Positions 48,541 through 57,752 of a stretch of DNA of 64,000 nt are shown here, in pieces (positions within the stretch are counted from its first letter, which is position 1; every line of letters starts with the position of its first letter). The notes below the pieces were generated by a model, which was not told where the DNA came from, made no database searches, and saw only the letters and a list, made by a program, of their open reading frames with translations. Origin of the DNA: Lactiplantibacillus mudanjiangensis (lineage in GTDB: Bacteria > Bacillota > Bacilli > Lactobacillales > Lactobacillaceae); assembly GCF_005405385.1 (NCBI RefSeq), contig NZ_BJDY01000002.1, positions 734,039 through 798,038 of the forward strand, given 5' to 3'. Made by a program: the position numbers and the translations under genes.

Positions 48541-49704
48541 TTCGCTTTTCTCATCAGCAGACGTGTCATCATTAGCCACTTCATCATCAGGATAACGTCC
48601 CGATTGTTCGCGATACCAGGCAAACAGATGACTGATCAGTACTTTCAAAATCGCATAACCTGGAATACCAAAAATCACACCCATCAGGCCAAAGATCTTG
48701 CCACTGGCCAATAACACGATCAAAATCGTCACCGGATGGATCTTCAAACTACTGCCTAAGACTAGCGGTGAAATCACCCGACCTTCAATCGTCTGTTCAA
48801 TCACAAACACGATTAACACTTTCACTAGCATCCACGGCGAAATCACTAATGCAATCACGACCGACGGCACCATCGCTAGAAACGATCCTAGATATGGGAT
48901 TAAATTTAAAATTCCGGCCGCAATCCCTAGCGTTAACGCAAATTTCAACCCGATAATCCAATAACCGATGGCAAACATCATCGCGACAAAGAACGCTACC
49001 GTCAATTGACCACGAATATAGTTACTAACTTGAGCATTAATTTCCGTCAAGACTTGTAAGAAACTTGCGCGGCCCTTAGTTGGGATAAACTTGGCTAGAT
49101 ACTTTGGCAGCTGATGCCCATCTTTTAACAAGTAAAACAGAATAAACGGCATCGTGATTAACCCAATAATTACCGTCGTCACCGTGCTCACCACACTGGT
49201 AATCGAGGAAACGGTTCCGGTCAAATATTTAGTCACTTTACCACTCAGCAACTTACTAGCATTAGTATTCCATTGGTCCACTTGATCACGCAAAGCCGAT
49301 AACTTGGGATCATTCAACCAGTCATTGATTTCATTGCTGGCATGGTGCCAATATGACGGCCAATCATTGATAATGCCTAACGTTTGTGTCCGAATAATCG
49401 GAATTAACGCAACAATGCCCCAAACGAGTAATCCCGCGATTAGGACAAATAGGCCAATAATGGTCCACGTTCGCCGCACATGATACTTATGCTCCAGCCA
49501 GTCAACTAGCGGATTCATCAAGTAATATAGCACGCCCGCTAAAATAACTGGTAAGCCGACAATGCTAAATAGCTGACGAACTGGGGTTAATACCCAGTCG
49601 ACTTGCTTTCCTAAAAATAAGCTGACCAAAATTAAGACGATAATCACCAGGATACGAATCACTTTTTGACTCGTTACCTGGCGACTAACTGGTTTTGATT
49701 TCAA
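48535..49704 (-). CDS. AI-2E family transporter (PerM/YtvI-like)
   Basis: A 389-residue polytopic membrane protein of the AI-2 exporter superfamily with about eight helices, for example LFSIVGLPVILAGVLYYLMNP, WTIIGLFVLIAGLLVWGIVALI and the C-terminal VTILIVLLASGKIFGLMGVIFGIPGYAIL. Members export the quorum signal AI-2 or transport Na+/H+; specificity is not visible. The start codon is TTG at 49704 with GGGGGTG 7 bases upstream. The acidic C-terminal tail ends with codons and stop shared with repeat R4, suggesting the original end was altered. Confidence 0.88.
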   Translation of the reverse strand: MKSKPVSRQVTSQKVIRILVIIVLILVSLFLGKQVDWVLTPVRQLFSIVGLPVILAGVLYYLMNPLVDWLEHKYHVRRTWTIIGLFVLIAGLLVWGIVALIPIIRTQTLGIINDWPSYWHHASNEINDWLNDPKLSALRDQVDQWNTNASKLLSGKVTKYLTGTVSSITSVVSTVTTVIIGLITMPFILFYLLKDGHQLPKYLAKFIPTKGRASFLQVLTEINAQVSNYIRGQLTVAFFVAMMFAIGYWIIGLKFALTLGIAAGILNLIPYLGSFLAMVPSVVIALVISPWMLVKVLIVFVIEQTIEGRVISPLVLGSSLKIHPVTILIVLLASGKIFGLMGVIFGIPGYAILKVLISHLFAWYREQSGRYPDDEVANDDTSADEKSER

Positions 49705-49733
49705 TTAGCAGCACCCCCGTCAGTGTCTAATCC

Positions 49734-50093
49734 TTATGGTTGATACGTAATCACACTACCAACTTTAATCGTTGGTAAGGTGGCTGGACTGAGATAAAGT
49801 CCGTTTTGCATCGGTTTGTCAGGAACAGCCGTGAAATACATCGTTGCATGACCAATTGACGTTAAGTTGGCCTGGACTAAATCCCCGGCATAAGCCACCG
49901 TATACGTTTGATCGTCAATCTTAATCAGACTGCCTGGTTTCAACGTCAAATCAGTCATCGGTGTCGTGAAGTCTTGAATAATCGCCACATCTTGAATCGC
50001 ACTCGTTGCGCCGGCGGCAAAGAAAATTAAAATGGGTTCGTTGGTCGAAATTGCTTGTTCTCCGATTGATTGTACTGTTGCTGTGATTGCCAT
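49734..50093 (-). CDS. Orphan PTS glucitol/sorbitol-family IIA protein
   Basis: A 119-residue protein resembling the IIA-Gut (GutA/SrlB) family: TVQSIGEQAI near the start, IIQDF, LKPGSLIKIDDQTYTVAYAGD and NLTSIGHATMYF. IIA proteins accept phosphate from HPr and pass it to a IIB domain. No IIB, IIC, EII regulator or polyol dehydrogenase is adjacent, so a regulatory role is possible. I do not see the usual phosphorylatable His context clearly. ATG 50093 is chosen over an upstream frame start because GGAG lies 9 bases before it. Confidence 0.82.
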   Translation of the reverse strand: MAITATVQSIGEQAISTNEPILIFFAAGATSAIQDVAIIQDFTTPMTDLTLKPGSLIKIDDQTYTVAYAGDLVQANLTSIGHATMYFTAVPDKPMQNGLYLSPATLPTIKVGSVITYQP

Positions 50094-50225
50094 TTTACAG
50101 AACTCCATTCTTTTAATTGATTGGTTTAATTGTAGCATAGCCGGAAAGCTCACCGCCAGTTTGTCATCGCTTTCAAACGATCCTTTTATGCTATACTTGA
50201 AAGAGATATGAAGGAGGATGTTTGT

Positions 50226-51257
50226 ATGCTAGAAAACATTTTATTTGGCACTTACACTAAAAAAACCAGTCAGGGCATCTATGCCGGGGTCCTCGACACG
50301 ACTGAAAAAACATTAACTAATACCGGCTTAGTCGCAAAAACAGCTAACCCAACCTACTTAGCACTATCTGCGAAAAATCGCTTATATAGCGTGGCTAAAG
50401 CGGATGATGAAGGTGGCGTGGCAGCGTGGCAATTAAACGCGGCGCAAACCAGTGCAACACCATTAAACATGGTTGTTGCTCCCGGTACACCACCCGCTTA
50501 TGTGGCAGTTGACGAAGCTCGTCAGCTTGTCTATAGTGCTAACTACCATACCGGCGCGGCCACCGTTTTAAAGATCGAAGCCGATGGTGGCTTAACCTTG
50601 GCTGATGAACATATCCATACTGGTAATGGCCCACGTCCTGAACAAGATGGTTCCCATATTCATTATACGGACCTCACACCCGATAAACGTTTAGTGGCGA
50701 TTGATCTTGGTAGTGACACGGTGTATGTTTACAACGTCAGTGATGCTGGCAAACTCAGCCGACAATCACAACTTGAACTGGCGGCTGGTTTTGGCCCACG
50801 GCACTTAGTCTTTGCCCCTGACGGCAAACATGCCTTTTTAGCTGGTGAATTATCCAGTCAAGTGGCTACATTAACCTACGACGCTGCTACGGGTACCTTG
50901 GCGCAAACACACACCATCGCCACTGTTCCTACCGATTACACGGACCATAATGGGGCCGCAGCCATTCGTCTCAGTCGTGACGGTCATTATCTATACGTCT
51001 CTAATCGTGGTTACAATTCGTTGGCCGTTTTCAAGATCAACGATGACGCCTCATTAACACTAATCCAACAAATTAGTACTGAAGGCGATTTTCCACGAGA
51101 CTTTGACCTCGATCCAACCGAAGCTTTTGTGGTGGTCGTTAATCAGAATACTAACAACGCCACCTTGTATGATCGTGATTTAACAACTGGTCAATTAACG
51201 TTACGCCAAAAAGACATCACCGTTCCTGAAGGTGTTAGTGTCTTATTTACAAAGTAA
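50226..51257 (+). CDS. Lactonase family protein (6-phosphogluconolactonase-like)
   Basis: A 343-residue seven-bladed beta-propeller of the lactonase family (YkgB/Pgl type), which hydrolyses 6-phosphogluconolactone in the pentose phosphate route in some bacteria. Typical blocks are FGTYTKKTSQGIYAGVLD, SANYHTGAATVLKIE, GPRPEQDGSHIHYT, GFGPRHLVFAPDGK and YVSNRGYNSLAVFKI. AAGGAGG precedes ATG 50226 by 8 bases; an in-frame ATG at 50208 overlaps it. It is followed 12 bases later by cutC, so the two are co-transcribed. Confidence 0.92.
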   Translation: MLENILFGTYTKKTSQGIYAGVLDTTEKTLTNTGLVAKTANPTYLALSAKNRLYSVAKADDEGGVAAWQLNAAQTSATPLNMVVAPGTPPAYVAVDEARQLVYSANYHTGAATVLKIEADGGLTLADEHIHTGNGPRPEQDGSHIHYTDLTPDKRLVAIDLGSDTVYVYNVSDAGKLSRQSQLELAAGFGPRHLVFAPDGKHAFLAGELSSQVATLTYDAATGTLAQTHTIATVPTDYTDHNGAAAIRLSRDGHYLYVSNRGYNSLAVFKINDDASLTLIQQISTEGDFPRDFDLDPTEAFVVVVNQNTNNATLYDRDLTTGQLTLRQKDITVPEGVSVLFTK

Positions 51258-51269
51258 AGGATGTCGAAG

Positions 51270-51908
51270 ATGTTATTAAAAGAAGTCGCACTTGAAAACT
51301 ACACCAACCTCCCTGCTGCTGTTGCCGCTGGCGCCCAACGGATTGAATTAAATGATAATCTAGCCGTGGGTGGGACGACCGTTAGTCGCGGCGTCATGAG
51401 CGAAGCAGCTAAGTACACCCAAGAACATGGCGTTAGCTTGATTACAATGATCCGCCCACGTGGGGGTAATTTCGTTTACAATGATACGGAATTAAAAATC
51501 ATGGAAGCTGACCTCTTACAAGCCCAATCGCTTGGTGTTGACGGTGTGGCGTTAGGCGCCTTAACCGCTGACGGCAACCTAGATACCGAAGCCATGGAAC
51601 TCTTAATTGGTGCGGCTGGTGGCATGAGCATTACTTTCCACATGGCATTTGATGCCTTAGCTGCTGACCAACAAGCAACGACTATTGATTGGCTCGTTGA
51701 TCATCAAGTCGATCGAATTCTGACGCACGGTGGGCCACTCAGTCAATCGATTGACGACTGCTTACCACAATTAAAAGCCACAATTGAACAAGCTGCTGGT
51801 CGGATTCAAATTCTGCCCGGCGGTGGTATCACGGCCGCTAACGTGGCTCACATCACGACCGCGTTGAATGTGAACCAAGCGCACGGTACTAAAATTATTG
51901 ATTATTAG
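51270..51908 (+). CDS. cutC: CutC family protein
   Basis: A 212-residue TIM-barrel protein of the CutC family (LLKEVALENYTN, RIELNDNLAVGGTTVS, MIRPRGGNFVYND and RILTHGG blocks). CutC was named for copper homeostasis, but the biochemical role is not settled. ATG 51270 is chosen because AAAGGATG lies just upstream with good spacing; ATG 51261 abuts that site. Second gene behind the lactonase, ending at a terminator. Confidence 0.92.
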   Translation: MLLKEVALENYTNLPAAVAAGAQRIELNDNLAVGGTTVSRGVMSEAAKYTQEHGVSLITMIRPRGGNFVYNDTELKIMEADLLQAQSLGVDGVALGALTADGNLDTEAMELLIGAAGGMSITFHMAFDALAADQQATTIDWLVDHQVDRILTHGGPLSQSIDDCLPQLKATIEQAAGRIQILPGGGITAANVAHITTALNVNQAHGTKIIDY

Positions 51909-51918
51909 GTTGCAACGA

Positions 51919-51957
51919 AAAACGTCCCTGGCAAATATGCCAAAGACGTTTTTTTAG
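51919..51957 (+). terminator. Terminator of lactonase-cutC
   Basis: AAAAACGTC pairs with GACGTTTTT around an inner TGGCA/TGCCA hairpin, followed by a T run. Confidence 0.88.
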
Positions 51958-51984
51958 TTAATTTCCTAAGATTTGTATTTTAAT

Positions 51985-52345
51985 CACAATCACTGATACG
52001 ACGAGTACACACTGATCAATAGTAGACTAACTTGCTACCTGACGTTCGCCCACATGGACTCACTCTCGGCTATAATCACAATCAATTCGTATGTGGCCCC
52101 ATACAGTCGGAGCTAGCCAGTGATGGCGTCGGCCGTGAAAGCATCGTTAGTCCGGGTGATTTTTCCGGACTTTACGATGTGGACGCCTTTTGAGAATAGC
52201 GGTTTGGGCTAGGCTCAAAAGTGAAGTGGAAGCCCGACTTTTGGCTGTAACTGGTCCCACAGTCGGCAGAATCACTGGCTAGCGTAGAGGTTAACTTTAG
52301 CACAGCTTAAGCCAATGCTAGTAAGGTCTCTACCGCCAGTTTTTC
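51985..52345. repeat. Structured intergenic repeat, copy R5 (module 1 deleted)
   Basis: A copy in which the left end runs to TTCGCCCACAT and is then joined directly to GGACTCACTCTCGGC, removing nearly all of module 1. Module 2 is complete: hairpin at about 52141-52180 (GCATCGTTAGTCCGG with CCGGACTTTACGATGT) and hairpin 52187-52221 (CTTTTGAG with CTCAAAAG). Terminal inverted repeats are not recognisable at either end and the left limit is approximate. It fills the gap between cutC and the pseudouridine synthase gene and ends next to the latter's stop codon. Confidence 0.8.
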
Positions 52346-52350
52346 AGGCC

Positions 52351-53244
52351 TTAGTGACTTTCGCTTTGAATTAATCGAACCAAATCTGGTGTTAGCGGCG
52401 CAAAGGTTGTTAACGTGTGATCAATAAATGGATCTTCAAACGATAATTGCATGCAGTGTAACGCCTGTCGATCAATCGCTGGATGACTTGGACCACCGTA
52501 TAAGCTATCCCCTACCAAAGGATGTCCAGCGGCCGCAAAGTGGACGCGAATTTGATGAGTCCGCCCAGTGTGTAGGCGAACCCGTACGACCGTCATATTT
52601 TTAAGCCGTTTGACCACCCAATACTCCGTTAACGATGCGCGTCCCGTTGGGGTTACGGTTCGTTTAATAAACGAACCTTCCGCTCGACCAATCGGCTGAT
52701 CAAACCAGCCGTGCGCATTTGGTAACGTGCCACTTACCACCGCCAGATACATTTTACGCATCGCATGAGTCTTTAATTCACGATCGATAATTGAATGGGC
52801 AAAATGGTGTTTCGCAAACAAAACAATCCCACTCGTATCGCGATCTAACCGCGTCGTAATGTGGACCACTTCATTTTGATAACCTTGGGCCCGATAGTAA
52901 CCCTTTACCCGGTTAGCTAAGGTATTATCTGGCAAACGATGCGCTGGTACTGACGCCACCCCTGCCGGTTTATTGACAATGAGGTAATCTCGATCTTCAT
53001 AAAGCACGTCAATCGGCAACTCAGAAACACCTAAGAAGTCATTACCCACTTCATCCGGCGTCACCATCGTGACAGATTCGCCACCAGTGAGCATATGGAT
53101 CGCTAACACCGGTTGATCGTCAACTAAAATGGCGCCACCATGGAACTTCACTTTTTTTAATAAACTGCGCGTTACGCCATGCGCTGTCAGTAAAGTCTTC
53201 ACCTTCATCGGCGTCGTTGACGTGTTTTCCCAAGTAAATTTCAT
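52351..53244 (-). CDS. RluA/RluD family pseudouridine synthase
   Basis: A protein of about 297 residues that isomerises uridines in rRNA or tRNA. The catalytic Asp is in [16 protein letters not shown], preceded by [13 protein letters not shown] and followed by [22 protein letters not shown]; an N-terminal S4-like segment ([20 protein letters not shown]) is present. ATG 53244 is chosen because it overlaps the nadK stop by four bases (ATGA), the usual coupling in this operon. It corresponds by position to B. subtilis YjbO. The target site is not known from sequence. Confidence 0.92.
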   Translation of the reverse strand: MKFTWENTSTTPMKVKTLLTAHGVTRSLLKKVKFHGGAILVDDQPVLAIHMLTGGESVTMVTPDEVGNDFLGVSELPIDVLYEDRDYLIVNKPAGVASVPAHRLPDNTLANRVKGYYRAQGYQNEVVHITTRLDRDTSGIVLFAKHHFAHSIIDRELKTHAMRKMYLAVVSGTLPNAHGWFDQPIGRAEGSFIKRTVTPTGRASLTEYWVVKRLKNMTVVRVRLHTGRTHQIRVHFAAAGHPLVGDSLYGGPSHPAIDRQALHCMQLSFEDPFIDHTLTTFAPLTPDLVRLIQSESH

Positions 53245-54044
53245 TGCTCGTCCAACCCAATAAAGGAGCTGCCAACCCGTTGCCAAAACCGGTTATGCCG
53301 ATGTTGTGCAAAGGCAATTCGCCGATTCGCAATTGAATAGCGAATTTGCTGAATTGGGCGTGGTTGGGTATCCATTTGATCAGCCGTAAAAACAAAGTGT
53401 GATTGTTGTTGCGGCTTAATCGTAATCGATTCATATGGCGCCACAATTACCGGCGAGCCTAACGTTCGGAACACCCGGTTATTAATCGAGGCAATTTCAG
53501 CCATCTGCAAGGCATCTAAACGCGGATGAATGACGGCGCCACCAACAGACTTGTTGTAGGCCGTTGACCCAGTTGGCGTTGACACACATAGGCCATCACC
53601 TCGGAAACGCTCAAACAATTCATCTTGAATATAAACATCAGCCACCATCGTACTGCCCAATTTTTTCAACGTTGATTCATTTAAGGCTAGATAATGATCC
53701 GTTTCGCCAGTATCCGCATACATGATTTCGACAGACAATAACGGATACGTGACACTTTGACCATTATCTTCTTTTAAGCCGGCTACTAATTGGTCGATTT
53801 CGTAATCACGCCAATCTGTATAAAAGCCCAAATGCCCCGTATGCACACCGACAAACCGGACTTGATCGACCATTTCACTATAATGATGAAAGGCCGACAA
53901 TAACGTGCCGTCACCGCCGACTGAAAAAACCAAATCCGGCGTATAATCATCGATTTCAAACCCAGCAGCCACTAATTTAGTATGTAGTTCTTGCGCAACT
54001 TTTTTTGATTTAACATTCGAATTCGCAAATATTGTGACTTTCAT
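53241..54044 (-). CDS. nadK: NAD kinase
   Basis: A 267-residue enzyme that phosphorylates NAD to NADP. The nucleotide motif GGDGTLLSA is at residues 43-51; LNESTLKK and [20 protein letters not shown] are the other family signatures. Its ATG overlaps the relQ stop by four bases and its stop overlaps the start of the pseudouridine synthase gene, so all three are translationally coupled. Confidence 0.96.
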   Translation of the reverse strand: MKVTIFANSNVKSKKVAQELHTKLVAAGFEIDDYTPDLVFSVGGDGTLLSAFHHYSEMVDQVRFVGVHTGHLGFYTDWRDYEIDQLVAGLKEDNGQSVTYPLLSVEIMYADTGETDHYLALNESTLKKLGSTMVADVYIQDELFERFRGDGLCVSTPTGSTAYNKSVGGAVIHPRLDALQMAEIASINNRVFRTLGSPVIVAPYESITIKPQQQSHFVFTADQMDTQPRPIQQIRYSIANRRIAFAQHRHNRFWQRVGSSFIGLDEQ

Positions 54045-54703
54045 TGGTCTTGATCTTCTTTCGTTGGCGATGTCGCCTCACCCTGGGTGCCCTTGCCATA
54101 TGAAAATAGACTTTGGGCTTCTTGAATTTCTTCGCGAATTTCGGACATTTCTTTGTCCAAACTAAAGGCAGCTTCGGCGGCTCGTTGGAGTCGTTGGCTC
54201 AAATTTTCAGGAAAATCGCCTTGGTACTTGTAATTTAATGAGTGTTCAATGGTTGCCCAAAAATTCATTGCTAAGGTTCGAACTTGAATCTCTGCTAGAA
54301 TCTTTTTAGGCCCACCGACCATCTGAACTGGGTATTCAATCACAATATGATAAGAGCGATACCCCGATGGCTTTTCATTGCTAATATAATCCCGTTCTTC
54401 CAAAATGGTCATGTCAGAACGTTTCCGTAATAAATCGACCACCTGATAAATATCCTCAACAAATTGACACATAATCCGCAAGCCAGCAATATCTTGCATA
54501 TCTTGTTCAATTCGATCTTCTTGGACTTTGCGACGTGTCATTTTCTCTTTAATGCTATCAACCGGTTTTACCCGACCCGTCACAAATTCAATCGGTTCAT
54601 GTTGATTTAAATCCCGGAATTGTTTGCGCATGCCGCGTAATTTCACTTTCAGCTCATCAACTGCTTGTTGATAAGGCAATAAGAAATGGTTCCAATCTTC
54701 CAT
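54041..54703 (-). CDS. relQ: Small alarmone synthetase RelQ (GTP pyrophosphokinase)
   Basis: A 220-residue synthetase-only (p)ppGpp synthase of the RelQ/YjbM type, without the hydrolase, TGS or ACT domains of RelA/SpoT. Core motifs are [17 protein letters not shown], the [15 protein letters not shown] segment that binds GTP, and [25 protein letters not shown] 54703 is preferred because GGAGG lies 7 bases upstream; a TTG before it is in frame. First gene of the relQ-nadK-rluD-type operon. A hairpin with a T run lies in its leader. Confidence 0.95.
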   Translation of the reverse strand: MEDWNHFLLPYQQAVDELKVKLRGMRKQFRDLNQHEPIEFVTGRVKPVDSIKEKMTRRKVQEDRIEQDMQDIAGLRIMCQFVEDIYQVVDLLRKRSDMTILEERDYISNEKPSGYRSYHIVIEYPVQMVGGPKKILAEIQVRTLAMNFWATIEHSLNYKYQGDFPENLSQRLQRAAEAAFSLDKEMSEIREEIQEAQSLFSYGKGTQGEATSPTKEDQDQ

Positions 54704-54760
54704 CAAGGCACCTCCGTTGCAAATCCATACCCTAAAATTTTACCATATTTTCCAAGAATA

Positions 54761-54777
54761 AAAAGGGATCAGATCCC
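54761..54777 (-). promoter_or_regulatory. Terminator-like hairpin in the relQ leader
   Basis: On the minus strand GGGATCTGATCCC followed by TTTTTATT, about 60 bases before the relQ start. A five-bp stem with a tight loop is short for a terminator, so it may be an attenuator, part of an undetected upstream RNA, or chance. Confidence 0.3.
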
Positions 54778-54930
54778 GGTTCGACAATTCACATTAACAT
54801 CATGACAATTATGAAATTTAAGAGCAAAATACTTTACGGATTTACAAAATCGGTGCATGATGACAGTCGAAGGTTTCATGCAAATGAACACTTACTTACT
54901 GATAATGAAATTATTTATGAATTTAAAAAC

Positions 54931-54960
54931 TTGCAAATACCTATGTACATTTGGTATTCT
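54931..54960 (+). promoter_or_regulatory. Promoter of spxH
   Basis: TTGCAA (54931-54936), an 18-base spacer and TGG-TATTCT (-10 at 54955-54960 with TGn extension), 40 bases before the spxH start. Confidence 0.55.
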
Positions 54961-54999
54961 GCACTATGACGCGAAAAGAGAAAGTGGAGGAATTATGAC

Positions 55000-55632
55000 G
55001 TGTTAGAAGTGTATTTATTTGTAAATCCGTTGGGAGAACAATGTGTCCGCGATGAACAAAATGTGTTACGCCTAGCCAATGATTCAGATAAACAAATTCA
55101 ATTTCAATTCGTACCTTTATTGAATATCAACGTGATTCAAAAGGCCATGCAACGCCAAGGTTTCAAGCCTTCCGATTGGCAAGCCCAAAATCAACAATCA
55201 CAGACGCTTTATCGGTTGATTCTGGATTACAAGGCCGCCCTATTTCAAGGCAAAAAGCGTGGTCTTAATTTCTTAATTGCCATGCAAGATGCACTCCTCA
55301 AAGCCGGTCAAAGTTACTCTGTCGCACTAGCACAAGATGTGGCGAAACAATGCAAGATTGATTTGGATATGTTTATGGAAGATCGTGATAGCGATTTAGC
55401 GAAACAAGCCTTCCATGCTGATCAACGCTTAGCTTCTGAAATGGCGATCACTGAGTCTTCTTCTGCGGTTGTTTTTGATTGTGATAATTATGATTATGGT
55501 GTGTTACTGGAACAATTTACGTACAATACCCTATTCGATTTAGTCAACGGTCAACTAGACCCTTTCCAAGCGCTCAATCAACACACGAAAAATTGTGTCA
55601 GCTTGGATAATACACAACTACACGTTTTATAA
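55000..55632 (+). CDS. spxH: SpxH/YjbH-type DsbA-fold adaptor protein
   Basis: A 210-residue DsbA/thioredoxin-fold protein that resembles YjbH (SpxH), the adaptor delivering Spx to ClpXP. The N-terminal LEVYLFVNPLGEQCVRDEQN keeps only one cysteine of the thioredoxin motif (C15), as is common in Firmicute YjbH proteins. The start is GTG 55000 with GGAGG 10 bases upstream. Its location close to mecA and spxA supports a role in Spx turnover. Named by family and context. Confidence 0.85.
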   Translation: MLEVYLFVNPLGEQCVRDEQNVLRLANDSDKQIQFQFVPLLNINVIQKAMQRQGFKPSDWQAQNQQSQTLYRLILDYKAALFQGKKRGLNFLIAMQDALLKAGQSYSVALAQDVAKQCKIDLDMFMEDRDSDLAKQAFHADQRLASEMAITESSSAVVFDCDNYDYGVLLEQFTYNTLFDLVNGQLDPFQALNQHTKNCVSLDNTQLHVL

Positions 55633-55652
55633 AAGTTATAGCCATTATTGTT

Positions 55653-55684
55653 AAGATCGTTACTCATCTGTAGCGATCTTTTTA
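55653..55684 (+). terminator. Terminator of spxH
   Basis: AAGATCGTTAC pairs with GTAGCGATCTT (one wobble), loop of six bases, followed by TTTT. Confidence 0.85.
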
Positions 55685-55698
55685 CTTGGCCACCCGAT

Positions 55699-55739
55699 AA
55701 AAATACCGACCATTCAACTGCTGAATGGTCGGTATTTTT
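55699..55739. terminator. Bidirectional terminator between spxH and pepF
   Basis: AAAAATACCGACCATTCA and its complement form an 18-bp perfect stem with a five-base loop; serves pepF on the minus strand. Confidence 0.93.
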
Positions 55740-55741
55740 GA

Positions 55742-57553
55742 TTATTTAGTTTTAACTAATTGTTCAAATTCATCAAGCCGTTGCTCGAAGACTTTAAAGG
55801 CATCTTCTAAATAAGTGGCTTTAGTCATATCAACACCCGCATTGCGCATCACGTCAATCGGAAAGTCTGAAGACCCCGCTTGTAAATAGCCGAGATATTT
55901 TTTAACCGCATCGGATTGGCCAGTCGAAATGCCTTGGGCTAACGTCGAGGCAGCCGCAAAACCGGTTGCGTACTGATAAACATAATAATTGTAATAGAAA
56001 TGGGGAATGCGCGACCATTCATCGGCAATTTCAGGATCACTGACGACAGCATCGCCATAATAACGTTGGTTCAATTGTAAATAATGCTTCGACAATCGAT
56101 CCGCCGTCAATGGTCGTCCAGCCGCGGCTTCTGTATGCAACCATTGTTCAAATTCAGCAAATTGCGTCTGCCGGAACAAGGTTCCTTTAAAACCATCCAA
56201 ATAATAATTTAAGACATAAGCGCGGACCTTTGGATCAGTCGTTGTCGCTAAGAAGTAATTCGTCAATAAATTCTCATTAGTCGTTGACGCAATTTCCGCA
56301 ACGAAGATTGAGTAATCGCCATATTGATATGGTTGATGATGCGTCGTCAAGTATGAATGCATGCTGTGACCCATTTCATGCACTAAGGTATACAGATTAT
56401 CAATATTGTCTTGCCAATTCAATAACATATATGGCGCCGTATCATACATCCCTGATGAATAAGCCCCACTACGTTTACCTTGATTCTCCACCACATCAAT
56501 CCAACGTGAACTAAAAGCTGTTTTGACATGTTTGACATAGTCTGGGCCTAAGACCTTAAGTGCCTTTAAGGCTGTCGCTTGCGCGGTTTCATAAGTGTAA
56601 GCTTGGGCCGGTTTAGCGGTCAACGGCGTATAAAGGTCATACATGTGTAAATCATCGACGCCGAGAATTGACTTTCGTAAGGCCACATAGCGATGCAACA
56701 AGTCAAGGTGTTGATCGACCGTATCGACCAACCGATCATAAACCGATGTCGGGATCTGATTGGCAGCTAATGCGGCTGTCCGGGCATCAGGATAGTGATG
56801 CGCAGTCGCGACAAAGTTATGCACTTTCACTTGACTGGCTAAGGTTGACGCCAAAGTCCGCCGAAATTGCGCATAAACTTGATAAAGCGCTTTGAATGCT
56901 GTCCGTCGGGTTGCTGGATCAACGGATTCCAATAAGACCCCGTACACACCTTGGGATAACTTAACGGGATTTCCGTGTTCATCGTTAACTACCGGGAAAT
57001 CAAAGTCAGCATTATTTAACACACCGAACGTCTTAGCAGAAGCATCAAAAATGTCGCTAGCTCCAGCTAATAGTGCTTCTTCTGAAGTCGACAATACATG
57101 TCCCTTTTGCAATCGGATCGTATCAAATAAATGCCGGTAATCACGTAAACTCACATTTTCATCTAAATACGTATCCAATTGACTAGGCGTTAACGTCAAC
57201 AAGGCGGGCTCAAACCAAGCGGTGGCCGCCGACACTTGAGCCGTTAGTGCACTGGCCTGCTCATCCAGAGCTTGATTAGTACTGTTACCAGTATCTTGAT
57301 CACTCTTCAAACTAGCATATACGGCAACTTTTTCTAAGTGCCGATACAAGCCTAATACGCCTTGAACACCAGCTAACACAGTTTCAGCAGATGATGTAAA
57401 TGACGCTGCTAACTCGGTGACCGTCTGAATATCGGCTTTAACTTGGATAACAGCTTGATCATAAGCAGCTTGATCCGCAAAAATCAATGTTAAATCCCAC
57501 GTTAAGGCTTCTGGAACTTCCGAACGAGTGGGTAATTTTTTTGTTGCAACCAT
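55742..57553 (-). CDS. pepF: Oligoendopeptidase F
   Basis: A 603-residue cytoplasmic zinc metallopeptidase of family M3B that cuts peptides of roughly 7-17 residues. The zinc motif HEMGH is near residues 391-395 (LVHEMGHSMHSYL), with the third ligand Glu in the downstream FVAEIASTTNENLL segment. Length is normal. The ATG at 57553 has no ribosome-binding site at normal distance; a consensus extended -10 ends about 10 bases upstream, so the mRNA may be nearly leaderless. It is 200 bases after coiA. Confidence 0.95.
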   Translation of the reverse strand: MVATKKLPTRSEVPEALTWDLTLIFADQAAYDQAVIQVKADIQTVTELAASFTSSAETVLAGVQGVLGLYRHLEKVAVYASLKSDQDTGNSTNQALDEQASALTAQVSAATAWFEPALLTLTPSQLDTYLDENVSLRDYRHLFDTIRLQKGHVLSTSEEALLAGASDIFDASAKTFGVLNNADFDFPVVNDEHGNPVKLSQGVYGVLLESVDPATRRTAFKALYQVYAQFRRTLASTLASQVKVHNFVATAHHYPDARTAALAANQIPTSVYDRLVDTVDQHLDLLHRYVALRKSILGVDDLHMYDLYTPLTAKPAQAYTYETAQATALKALKVLGPDYVKHVKTAFSSRWIDVVENQGKRSGAYSSGMYDTAPYMLLNWQDNIDNLYTLVHEMGHSMHSYLTTHHQPYQYGDYSIFVAEIASTTNENLLTNYFLATTTDPKVRAYVLNYYLDGFKGTLFRQTQFAEFEQWLHTEAAAGRPLTADRLSKHYLQLNQRYYGDAVVSDPEIADEWSRIPHFYYNYYVYQYATGFAAASTLAQGISTGQSDAVKKYLGYLQAGSSDFPIDVMRNAGVDMTKATYLEDAFKVFEQRLDEFEQLVKTK

Positions 57554-57563
57554 ATCAATTTCG

Positions 57564-57573
57564 ACTATACCAC
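57564..57573 (-). promoter_or_regulatory. Extended -10 directly before pepF
   Basis: TGG-TATAGT on the minus strand, -10 at 57564-57569. The predicted start of transcription falls about 4 bases before the pepF ATG. The -35 is weak (TTAGGA). Confidence 0.4.
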
Positions 57574-57752
57574 GTGTAGTCCATCATCCTAATGGGGAAA
57601 AGTCTTGGTATAGCCCTCCTTTCAAAGTTGATGGCTAAGTCTACCTTAGCCAGATTGGCGCCACTTACAATGCTACACGTTATGCTTCATTGCCAACGAC
57701 CAATCAATCTCACTGTTATTTAGCGTACCACACTATTGAACTTTCGCCCATT

